From positions 1 to 5,773 of the forward strand of contig QHZX01000265.1 in assembly GCA_003224835.1 (NCBI GenBank): a DNA stretch of 5,773 nucleotides, written 5' to 3'. A program made the position numbers and the translations under genes. Positions 1 to 5,494 of this stretch are shown piece by piece. The stretch's first letter is position 1. Every line of letters starts with the position of its first letter. The stretch comes from Acidobacteriota bacterium. Lineage in GTDB: Bacteria > Acidobacteriota > Terriglobia > Terriglobales > Acidobacteriaceae. The notes under the pieces were generated by a model, which saw nothing but the letters and a program-made list of their open reading frames with translations, was not told the DNA's origin and made no database searches.

Positions 1-2
1 GC

Positions 3-110
3 CCGGGACAAGCCAAACAGCTTGCCTTCATGCGTCGCCTCGCACCCAATTTCATCAACCGACAGCTCTGGAAAGCGTCTAAGAAGCTGGTTCCAGTCGG
101 AGTGGCGTAG
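3..110 (+). CDS. C-terminal fragment, probable short-chain dehydrogenase/reductase (SDR)
   Basis: An open frame enters from the left edge and ends at TAG 108-110, giving 35 residues that begin PGQAKQLAFMRRLAPNF and end KKLVPVGVA. The pattern of a basic, amphipathic tail with 'FMRRLAPNFINRQLW' resembles the extreme C-terminus of classical SDR oxidoreductases, which often end in a helix of the type 'LLRRLPPxxxxRLL'. No catalytic motif (TGxxxGxG or YxxxK) lies inside the window, so the assignment rests on this tail only. The gene reads in the same direction as the DUF4832 gene, but 154 bases and a strong stem-loop separate them, so they are probably separate transcription units. It could be the end of an unrelated basic protein. 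Confidence 0.45.
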   Translation, partial: PGQAKQLAFMRRLAPNFINRQLWKASKKLVPVGVA

Positions 111-122
111 ACGAGCATCCGG

Positions 123-154
123 CAGTTTCCGGTTAGTCTGCCAACCGGAAACTG
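123..154. terminator. Perfect 12-bp stem-loop after the first gene (possible transcript end)
   Basis: CAGTTTCCGGTT (123-134) and AACCGGAAACTG (143-154) are exact reverse complements around an 8-base loop. The structure begins 12 bases after the stop codon at 110, the usual place for a terminator or 3'-end stabilising hairpin. No T-run follows on either strand, so it is not a canonical Rho-independent terminator. The structure is certain at sequence level; the role is inferred. Confidence 0.5.
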
Positions 155-224
155 AGCCTCGGAATTGACGATAAGTAGCAACCGCGTGAATGAGAGTAAC
201 CAGCTGGCAACAGTTGAGCCGGGT

Positions 225-238
225 ACTCGTTTCCGAGT
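225..238. repeat. Short inverted repeat upstream of the DUF4832 gene
   Basis: ACTCG (225-229) and CGAGT (234-238) are exact reverse complements around a TTTC tetraloop, 26 bases before the preferred ATG at 265. It could be a small 5'-UTR hairpin. Such 5-bp arms occur often by chance. Confidence 0.25.
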
Positions 239-264
239 TCGGGTAAGAATATAGTTGCTTGGGC

Positions 265-1650
265 ATGACCCTGCGCATATTCACAATCTGCATTTTGTTT
301 TGCTCATTGGTGGCCGCACAGACCGAGCAGACCACCGTTATTCGTCCAACCGAAATTGATGACGTCCTGGTAAATCCCGGGATGGGCATCGAGACATTCA
401 ACCGCTTTTCCGGACAGTCACTGAACGAAGGCGTTAAGTGGTCTGAGGTCGGGCCGGAGAAGCCCATAGCGGACGCGCCGCCCGGCACCATCGACTTCCC
501 CGGATCCAGCGTCGCCTATCTGCGCTGGTTCTGGTCCCAGTTTGAGCCGCAACCTGGAAAATATCAGTGGCAGATCATGGACTCCGCATTGGCCGAAGCC
601 CATCGTCATAACCAGAGACTCGCAATCCGGTTGATGCCTTATGACGACAAGCATCCACTGCCAGACTGGTACATCCACTCGGGCGCGCGCCGCGCAAATC
701 AGCCAGGCGATAAAGACGGTGCCATCTGGTCTCCGGATTCGGCCGACCCTTTATATGTCAGATCCTGGAGCGCGATCATCAGCGAACTAGGTAAGAGGTA
801 CGACGGCCATCCCGATCTGGACCACGTTGATATTTCGACAGCCGGATATTGGGGCGAAGGGTGGGGCCCGTATCTGCCGGACTGGCCGGTGCAGCAACAG
901 CTCATTGACGTTTACCTTCAGGCTTTCACGCGCACGCCGCTGCTCATGAACTTCGATCAGTTGCAGGCACTCGTTTACGGCTCGAAACACGGCGCCGGCT
1001 GGCGGCTGGATTGTTGGGGCGACATGGGGCGGCCGTTCAAGAATTTCGCGCACATGCTCGACCTTTACCCGCAGCAGATCGCGCGTGGAAAGCTGCAGGA
1101 TGTTTGGCGGACAGCGCCCGTTGCGCTTGAAAGCTGTGGAGTCCCAGAATCGTGGAAGCAGTGGGGTTTTTCGTTGAAGCCAATTCTCGATCAGGCGCTG
1201 CGCTGGCACGCTTCTACCATCAACATCAAATCGAGCGCCATCCCCGCGGAATGGAAATCCGCGTTTGATCAGTTCCAGAAACAGATTGGCTACCGTTTCG
1301 TTCTCAAAAAGCTGGAATATCCTACACACGTCGCGCGCGGTTCAATGGCTCAAATTAATATGTGGTGGTTCAACGCCGGGGTAGCGCCGGTATATCGCGA
1401 TTATCTGCTGGCGCTGAAAATTGGAGACACGGTTCTGCCGCTCGATGCCGACATTCGCCAATGGCTTCCCGGTGATTCAGTTTACGAGAACACTATGCCC
1501 ATTCCATGGGACCTTAAACCGGGGAAATATCGACTTCGCGTCGCTCTGCTGGATCGGCAAACCCGTACGCCCGCGATTCGATTGGCGATTACCGGACGTC
1601 AGAGCGACGGCTGGTACGACCTGGGTGACATCATTGTCGGCTCCGAATGA
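265..1650 (+). CDS. Secreted DUF4832 domain protein, glycoside-hydrolase-like TIM barrel
   Basis: The product is 461 residues from ATG 265; an in-frame TTG at 259 would add two residues, and neither start has a clear Shine-Dalgarno. The N-terminus MTLRIFTICILFCSLVAAQ is a Sec signal peptide with likely cleavage at VAA-Q, so the mature protein is exported. The mature start carries the family hallmark DDVLVNPGMGIETF (about residues 33-46). Then follows YLRWFWSQFEPQPGKYQW (about 86-103), typical of the first barrel strands of clan GH-A-like enzymes, and DISTAGYWGEGWG (about 189-201), where Glu198 sits where an acid/base residue is expected. Glu289 in VALESCG is a possible partner. Residues from about 345 look like a beta-sandwich (MWWFNAGVAPVY, PGKYRLRVALLD) ending in DGWYDLGDIIV. 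A role in polysaccharide processing is likely from the fold, but the substrate is unknown. It stands alone, with convergent and separate neighbours. Confidence 0.85.
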   Translation: MTLRIFTICILFCSLVAAQTEQTTVIRPTEIDDVLVNPGMGIETFNRFSGQSLNEGVKWSEVGPEKPIADAPPGTIDFPGSSVAYLRWFWSQFEPQPGKYQWQIMDSALAEAHRHNQRLAIRLMPYDDKHPLPDWYIHSGARRANQPGDKDGAIWSPDSADPLYVRSWSAIISELGKRYDGHPDLDHVDISTAGYWGEGWGPYLPDWPVQQQLIDVYLQAFTRTPLLMNFDQLQALVYGSKHGAGWRLDCWGDMGRPFKNFAHMLDLYPQQIARGKLQDVWRTAPVALESCGVPESWKQWGFSLKPILDQALRWHASTINIKSSAIPAEWKSAFDQFQKQIGYRFVLKKLEYPTHVARGSMAQINMWWFNAGVAPVYRDYLLALKIGDTVLPLDADIRQWLPGDSVYENTMPIPWDLKPGKYRLRVALLDRQTRTPAIRLAITGRQSDGWYDLGDIIVGSE

Positions 1651-1683
1651 AACCGTTTGCGGTTATCACTGATAACGCCTGTT
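1651..1683 (+). repeat. Intergenic hairpin with recurrent motif, copy 1
   Basis: The gap between the convergent DUF4832 and receiver genes contains two adjoining inverted repeats: AACCG-tttg-CGGTT (1651-1664) and GTTATC-act-GATAAC (1662-1676). The second runs directly into GCCTGTT, giving an exact TGATAACGCCTGTT at 1670-1683. The overlapping arms could fold in alternative ways. Its position between two converging stops would suit a bidirectional terminator, but no good T-run adjoins it. The same 14-mer recurs at 2202-2215 and nearly at 3066-3079, which argues for a repeat family rather than a local terminator. Confidence 0.6.
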
Positions 1684-1729
1684 CTCAATCCAAAAATAAT
1701 CAATAAACATGCTGCTGAACTTACCCCCG

Positions 1730-2122
1730 CTACTGTGCCACGCAAGGAAAGCCAGCGAACTGCAGCGCGGCCAGAAGTTCCGCCAACGTGAATGGCTTTT
1801 CCAGAAGAAGTCGTAGATCAAAACCCAATGCTTTGTGGCCATCCTGTATCTCCTGCAGATGTGCGCTGCCGCTCATCAAAATGAACTTACAGTTGGGTAG
1901 AAACTTTAGAATTTCTTTCGCTTCCTCGAACCCATCCATGTTCGGCATAACAATCCCGGTGACGACACAATCGGGATGGAAATCTTTCGCCACTGAAACT
2001 GCTTCTGCTCCGCCATAGGCGACTCGAATCTCGTATTCGCAATGTGAGATCATCTGCGCGACCCAGGCGAGGGTCGGCGGGTCATCATCTACGACAAGCA
2101 TTTTGGTACGTTTTGAATCCAC
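1730..2122 (-). CDS. Single-domain response regulator (receiver) lacking the phosphoacceptor Asp
   Basis: The 130-residue product is one CheY-like receiver domain with no output domain, probably cytoplasmic. The acidic pair is present (MLVVDDD, Asp12-Asp13), as are the switch Ser84 in ILMSGS and the conserved Lys109 in LEKPF. The beta-3 end, normally (V/L)(V/L)TDIVMP, reads VVTGIVMPNMDG, so the residue that should be phosphorylated is Gly56. The codon is GGG; either Asp codon would need two base changes, which argues against a single read error. The start chosen is GTG 2122; ATG at 2101 (Met8) is possible but would place the start directly before strand beta-1. Neither start has an obvious ribosome binding site. 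No histidine kinase is nearby. Domain assignment is secure; the signalling mode, presumably phosphorylation-independent or lost, is inferred. Confidence 0.9.
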   Translation of the reverse strand: MDSKRTKMLVVDDDPPTLAWVAQMISHCEYEIRVAYGGAEAVSVAKDFHPDCVVTGIVMPNMDGFEEAKEILKFLPNCKFILMSGSAHLQEIQDGHKALGFDLRLLLEKPFTLAELLAALQFAGFPCVAQ

Positions 2123-2163
2123 GTTCTGATGTTAGCAGTGCCTCACATTGAAGATAGCTGTCG

Positions 2164-2215
2164 ATCACTCGGCCTGTCTGCAGCATTCTGAGGTCAATGA
2201 GTGATAACGCCTGTT
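2164..2215 (+). repeat. Intergenic hairpin with recurrent motif, copy 2
   Basis: ATCACTC (2164-2170) and GAGTGAT (2199-2205) are exact reverse complements around a 28-base loop. The right arm overlaps TGATAACGCCTGTT (2202-2215), identical to the copy at 1670-1683. The longer 19-base string from 2197 to 2215 matches the copy at 3061-3079 at 18 of 19 positions. It lies between the divergent receiver gene (start 2122) and the small gene at 2251, so it could serve either as a regulatory site. TACAAT at 2225-2230 is a possible -10 box for the rightward gene, but no matching -35 is seen. Confidence 0.65.
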
Positions 2216-2250
2216 ACCGTCAACTACAATAGGCACTTCGGGGAACAAGC

Positions 2251-2508
2251 ATGCCAAACGGCAAGCCGGGGGACCATCCTCTCAATGATATTTTGGTTCA
2301 CCACCTCAATGTCTACGGGGAAGAAGCCGATGCGATGATTCGGAAAATTGCAGACCTCTCCAGCCGCCGAGAGTTGGAGGAGTGGTGGACTCGCGAAATC
2401 GGCTGGTCGCCTGACCCTGGTTTGATCGTGGCGAAGGCTCGCGGACGCCTTGCTGAGCTAGTCAAACGAGCAAAGGACAGCGGATGGGAGACTCGGGATT
2501 CTCAGTGA
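2251..2508 (+). CDS. Small conserved hypothetical protein with NGKPGDHPLNDI motif
   Basis: The product is 85 residues, with ATG at 2251 and a good GGGGAA ribosome binding site at 2240-2245, five bases upstream. There is no signal peptide or membrane segment. The N-terminus MPNGKPGDHPLNDILVH resembles a recurring family of small bacterial proteins that begin with (A/P)NGKPGDHPLTDI. The rest is predicted helical and charged, with a Trp pair at 45-46 (EEWWTREIGW) and a C-terminal helix ending AKDSGWE. The function of the family is not known to me. It is followed after 19 bases by the DUF7674-like gene, and the two probably share a transcript. The good start site and coherent sequence make this a real gene. 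Confidence 0.75.
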   Translation: MPNGKPGDHPLNDILVHHLNVYGEEADAMIRKIADLSSRRELEEWWTREIGWSPDPGLIVAKARGRLAELVKRAKDSGWETRDSQ

Positions 2509-2527
2509 TCGACCGTTCTCGACAGTT

Positions 2528-3013
2528 ATGATTATGGCGAATATGGGCAACAATCCAGATTGGATTTTCCACCGCGACGATAGGCCAAGTGAGGCAGAGG
2601 TCATGCCGCGATTGATCGCAGAGTTTCCGGGATTTCATGCCCGATGGGAGAAGCACCTCGAATCTTGGCAAGGAGAACCCGCAGGAAACTACAACGACAT
2701 TGCTCAATTCGTTCATTTCGTTGTTAAAGAACTCTACCCAACCGGCAAGACTGCAGATCTCCAGCATGCGTTCGATCTGGTGGAACAGTGGCTTGTGAAC
2801 GGAAACCAGAATCTGCGGGATTTAATCGTAATCGGGTTTCTTGAGGATCTTCAAAACGTCGCGTCGTGGCAGGAGTTCGGAAGAGAAGTTTTCATTCCGT
2901 TTCTCGGACCGCAATCTCATCAGGCGTGGAACGAAATTGAGAGGACTTGGGCGAGTAAAACAAGTCTGATGGAAGTCATCCGCGCCGAACGCAAGAGGCC
3001 TGATAGTGATTGA
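2528..3013 (+). CDS. DUF7674-like protein, possibly immunity-type
   Basis: The product is 161 residues from ATG 2528; in-frame ATGs at 2534 and 2543 are also possible, and no clear ribosome binding site distinguishes them. It is soluble and helical with no signal peptide. The recognisable parts are an N-terminal helix with FPGFHARWEKHLESW (about 33-47), YNDIAQFVHFVVK (about 55-67), FDLVEQWLVNG (about 82-92) and the signature VIGFLEDLQNVAS (about 101-113) followed by FLGPQSHQAWNEI (about 125-137). This matches my recollection of the DUF7674 family, whose members resemble immunity proteins of polymorphic toxin systems; that is pattern recognition, not a search result. It sits 19 bases after the small gene at 2251, in the same orientation. 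No toxin gene is seen in the window. Confidence 0.75.
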   Translation: MIMANMGNNPDWIFHRDDRPSEAEVMPRLIAEFPGFHARWEKHLESWQGEPAGNYNDIAQFVHFVVKELYPTGKTADLQHAFDLVEQWLVNGNQNLRDLIVIGFLEDLQNVASWQEFGREVFIPFLGPQSHQAWNEIERTWASKTSLMEVIRAERKRPDSD

Positions 3014-3024
3014 TTAATCTCTGT

Positions 3025-3079
3025 ATCACTCGTTGAGAGGCATTTGGCTACTTCCAGGAAATGAGTGAAAACGCCTGTT
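3025..3079 (+). repeat. Intergenic hairpin with recurrent motif, copy 3
   Basis: TCACTC (3026-3031, within ATCACTC from 3025) and GAGTGA (3063-3068) pair around a loop of about 31 bases. The right arm runs into TGAAAACGCCTGTT (3066-3079), one mismatch from the exact 14-mer. Both arms and their rough spacing are shared with the copy at 2164-2215, while the loop sequences differ, which suggests the arms are what is conserved. A further local inverted repeat GTGAA...TTCAC spans 3065-3082. It begins 12 bases after the stop of the DUF7674-like gene. Confidence 0.6.
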
Positions 3080-3093
3080 CACCCTATCTAGAT

Positions 3094-3123
3094 CGTGACG
3101 TGATCAATCCTGATGTCACGTGA
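3094..3123. promoter_or_regulatory. Dense dyad-symmetry cluster, possible operator or 5'-UTR hairpin
   Basis: CGTGAC (3094-3099) and GTCACG (3115-3120) are exact reverse complements. Inside them ATCA (3103-3106) pairs with TGAT (3111-3114), giving a bulged 10-bp hairpin with an ATCC loop. The palindromes TGATCA (3101-3106) and TCACGTGA (3116-3123) overlap it. The cluster ends 15 bases before the ATG of the frameshifted gene at 3139, a position suited to an operator. A role is inferred from symmetry and location only. Confidence 0.35.
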
Positions 3124-3138
3124 GAAAATTACTCCCTG

Positions 3139-3548
3139 ATGAACAGTGACCTAGAAGAAAACCTTAGCATTACACTTTCTAAAGCGGCATGGCTTGTATT
3201 GTTCGAGTTGTTGGCGACATCCAACGCGGAGTGGAACAAGACAAACCCGGACTCTTACAGCACCTCAGCAAAGCCATTGCAGTTGAAGGCTGACCACCCC
3301 GAGCGGGTCGCGTTGTGTGGTTGGAGTGTGCACTCGAAAGCCGCCTTTCGGAACCGATGCTAGGCAACTACGCCGAATTGGTTGAGGAAGCGTCTGCTTG
3401 CGAACAGCAATTGATTGCGATAAATCCCCATGTCACTCATTCACCGCGAGATCATACCGGCATCAACTCGCATGCGTCGCTAGCGCTTGGACGTCTGAGA
3501 TGCGGTCTCTTGCTTCTTGCACAGCGTGACTATGCACGAGGCGGATAA
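3139..3548 (+). pseudogene. Frameshifted small hypothetical gene
   Basis: Reading from ATG 3139 gives MNSDLEENLSITLSKAAWL and continues to about DHPERVAL near 3315, after which this frame becomes unrelated and stops at 3361-3363. Another frame continues from about 3318 with WLECALESRLSEPMLGNY and AELVEEA. Dropping two bases in the TGTGTG run (3314-3319) joins the two into a smooth HPERVALWLECALESRL, consistent with dinucleotide slippage, although a one-base loss would also restore the frame. The joined product is a soluble helical protein with no signal peptide, and I recognise no function. The second frame runs on to TAA 3546-3548, but the portion after about 3400 looks less protein-like and overlaps the antisense remnant by 69 bases, so the true end is uncertain. 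A sequencing or assembly error is the main alternative to true inactivation. Confidence 0.6.
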
Positions 3549-4160
3549 CGGATTAGCACCCGGCAAGGCAGCGTTGATACGAACGAACGGAGGGTCAGGC
3601 AAGGCGTTGGGAGCTGTGTACAAGCCTTCGGGGGATATGGTTCCGCAAGCGTCGCCCGTGCAGCCCACGCCAGTGACGCTCCATGTCCCTGACTGGCTCA
3701 GCTCGCCAGCTGTGCTGATATAAAACTGTTCCTTCTCTCCTGTCACTAGGCGCGCGCCAGATGGATTGATAGAGAGACCATCCATGTTGTATAGCATCGA
3801 TACATTGACGACCAGATGGTCGCGGTTAACATTGGGAGGCAACGGCTTATTCACCATTAGTTCGTTAGTACACTCGCGCGCCATGCCATCCAAGACTTCG
3901 TCACCTGACGACGAAACAATTTCGACCGTATGAACGTGTCCGTCTCGGGAAATCGCAAATTGAACCGTAAGTCGTGCCTGTTTGAGTCCAGGACTGCGCT
4001 TCTCATCTGAGGTTACTCTGCTCCAACACTTGCCAGCTTCAGCAACAATCGGCGAAAGGTATGCATCAATCGTTCCGTCCCGGGTATTTGCTTCAACGTC
4101 GACCCTGCCAATACCGGAATGGTAGAGATGAAATGAGACCTCAACTATAACTTGAACAGT
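3480..4160 (-). pseudogene. 3' remnant of the Sel1-TonB gene: second TonB/TolA-like domain plus bacterial Ig-like domain
   Basis: This leftward frame is open from 4205 to TAG 3480-3482, but between 4205 and 3894 it contains no ATG, GTG or TTG codon, so it cannot easily start by itself. Its first meaningful residues, TVQVIVEVSFHLY (about 4160-4122), are the expected final strand of a TonB C-terminal domain whose front half ends the gene at 4145-5368. Next comes a TolA/TonB-like module (about 4080-3788) with YLSPIVAEAGKCWSR, LTVQFAISRDGHVHTVEIV and SSSG. Then an Ig-like module (about 3776-3519) carries EKEQFYIS, TWSVTGVGCTGDACGTIS and GLYTAP, a layout familiar from acidobacterial secreted proteins. 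The tail is KKQETASQTSKR. I infer that it was the C-terminal half of the upstream gene, separated by a deletion or frameshift near 4159. Expression could occur only by frameshifting. Confidence 0.7.
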
Positions 4161-5368
4161 CCATATCCGAGTGGGGTCAACACTTTTATGTTCTGAGGCT
4201 GGCCGTTATCATCGACGAGTAGTGAAAGCAGTTCCGTGCCCCTAACCATCGCCTTGCGCGCTGCGTCTGAATATTCCGGATCAACATCCTTGATTACGTG
4301 CGGTGCTTGGATACCGCCGGGCAGCATCGGAGCCTTTTCAGACGAGGTCGCAGCCTTTGCGGCTGAGGCGTGATCGCCTTGTGCTTCTATTTCAAGCAGC
4401 GCAGCGAGATTGACCTTGGCGCGCGCGTGATCTTGGGCGGCTGCTTTCCGATACCAGCCGATCGCCTCTTGAGAGTTTTGCGGGACTCCTAAACCCTTCT
4501 GGTACAGCCACCCAATGTTGTTCTCCGCGCCTGCGTAATTTTGCTCAGCGGCTTTGCGGTACCAGTTTAGGGCTTCGTTGTAGTCCTGCTGAACTCCGAG
4601 GCCGTTCTGGAAAAGCCACCCTAGGCAGAACTGGGCTTTGGCATCGCCCTGGTCAGCCGCCTTGCGGAACCAGGATGCCGCTCTCGCATAGTCCTGCTGA
4701 ACGCCATGGCCATCACGATAGAGCACCGCGAGATTCGTTTCCGCTAACGCGAGTCCTTTGTTTGCGGCACGGTAATACCACGCCAAGGCGAGCGAGTAGT
4801 CCTGAGCCACACCTTCGCCATATTCATAGAGAACTCCGATGTCGTTTTCGGCGTAGGAATCGCCCTTATCTGCGGCTATCGTGTACCATTTCAAGGCTTC
4901 CCCATAATCTCGCTGGACCCCCCAACCCTCGTTATAGAACCATCCGAGGTTCGTCATCGCGCTGGCGCTTCCTTGGTCCGCGGCCTTGCGGTACCAAACC
5001 AAAGCTTCGTGATAGTCCTGCTTGGTTCCGAGCCCATTCTGATACATCTTGCCGAGGTTCTCTTGGGCTTGTAGACTTCCGGCGTCCGCTGCCTTGTGAT
5101 ACCAGTTCAACGCTTCCGCGTAATTCTGAGTCACGCCAAAGCCCTTCTCATAGAACCACCCAACGTTGTTCTCTCCCGCCGCATTGCCCTGATCAGCAGC
5201 CTTACGAAACCACGTTAAGGCCATTCCGTAGTCATGCTTGTCCAGGTACTCGTTGCCAAGGCGGACCTGCGCGTCCGGCGTAGTCGGTTGGGACGCTGCG
5301 GTTTGGGAAACGGCGGCAGGTGAACAAAGAGCCAGAGACAATGCCAACAGCTTCAGTGCTCGATTCAT
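4145..5368 (-). CDS. Secreted Sel1-repeat protein with truncated TonB C-terminal domain
   Basis: The product is 407 residues from ATG 5368-5366. The start MNRALKLLALSLALCSPAA is a clear Sec signal peptide, so the protein acts in the periplasm or outside; no strong ribosome binding site is visible. A short first helical hairpin (residues about 32-65) precedes seven full 36-residue Sel1-like repeats at 66-317, each with pattern (E/Q)xxLGxxYxxGxGVxQDYxxALxWYRKAADQGxxxA. Sel1 repeats form alpha-alpha solenoids used for protein contacts. Residues 351-407 begin a TonB C-terminal domain (APHVIKDVDPEYSDAARKA, VRGTELLSLLVDDNGQPQNIKV), but it stops at PLGYGLFKL, lacking the usual DEKAIEAV...W.F.P helix and last strand. 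The missing final strand appears immediately downstream in another frame, so the gene is probably truncated by mutation. The partner and function are unknown. Confidence 0.85.
   Translation of the reverse strand: MNRALKLLALSLALCSPAAVSQTAASQPTTPDAQVRLGNEYLDKHDYGMALTWFRKAADQGNAAGENNVGWFYEKGFGVTQNYAEALNWYHKAADAGSLQAQENLGKMYQNGLGTKQDYHEALVWYRKAADQGSASAMTNLGWFYNEGWGVQRDYGEALKWYTIAADKGDSYAENDIGVLYEYGEGVAQDYSLALAWYYRAANKGLALAETNLAVLYRDGHGVQQDYARAASWFRKAADQGDAKAQFCLGWLFQNGLGVQQDYNEALNWYRKAAEQNYAGAENNIGWLYQKGLGVPQNSQEAIGWYRKAAAQDHARAKVNLAALLEIEAQGDHASAAKAATSSEKAPMLPGGIQAPHVIKDVDPEYSDAARKAMVRGTELLSLLVDDNGQPQNIKVLTPLGYGLFKL
4418..5173 (-). repeat. Seven tandem 108-bp units encoding Sel1-like repeats
   Basis: Seven consecutive 36-codon units (residues 66-317 of the Sel1 protein) keep exact 108-bp spacing with no insertions. 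Recurrent DNA strings such as variants of GCGGTACCA, GTAGTCCTG and CCAGCCACCC-like segments on the + strand mark the same place in several units. Protein identity between units is moderate, with fixed Gly, Tyr, Trp, Ala-Ala and Gly positions, so this is an old expansion rather than a fresh duplication. Confidence 0.85.
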
Positions 5369-5494
5369 ATCTGTGACAAGTCGTTATCGGAAACGCGAGG
5401 CCACAAATCAGCGCGCACTCAGAGTACCAGCTTCGTGACGAGTTTCCCACCGTACCGCTTCAATTGGCCATAAATTGCCATTTCGCTCACTGAA

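Noticed and set aside
787..1329. A 180-codon open frame antisense to the DUF4832 gene
   Set aside because: The sense strand encodes a protein with recognisable family motifs and a signal peptide; the antisense product shows no coherent domain.
1651..1729. Rho-independent bidirectional terminator between the convergent genes
   Set aside because: The hairpins have only 5-6 bp stems and no adjacent T-run; the sequence is better explained as a copy of the recurrent motif.
2462..2767. A 101-codon open frame antisense across the junction of the two small genes
   Set aside because: It overlaps both better-supported rightward genes and shows no recognisable domain or plausible ribosome binding site.
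2251..3013. The two small genes as a classical toxin-antitoxin pair
   Set aside because: Neither product shows a known toxin fold or a DNA-binding antitoxin motif, and the second matches an immunity-like family better.
1670..3079. Recurrent motif copies as integron attC sites flanking gene cassettes
   Set aside because: The spacing and small genes suggested cassettes, but the ends do not fit the RYYYAAC / GTTRRRY core sites on either strand (GTTCTCA, GTTACCG, GTTCACC), and no integrase is present.
1665..3079. The repeated motif as a CRISPR array
   Set aside because: Copies are 500 to 2,500 bases apart with genes between them, not regularly spaced short repeats, and no cas gene is seen.
4675..5283. 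A 202-codon open frame antisense to the Sel1 repeats
   Set aside because: It mirrors the 108-bp repeats of the Sel1 gene, is rich in Arg, Pro and Ser, and has no fold-like pattern, as expected of a shadow frame.
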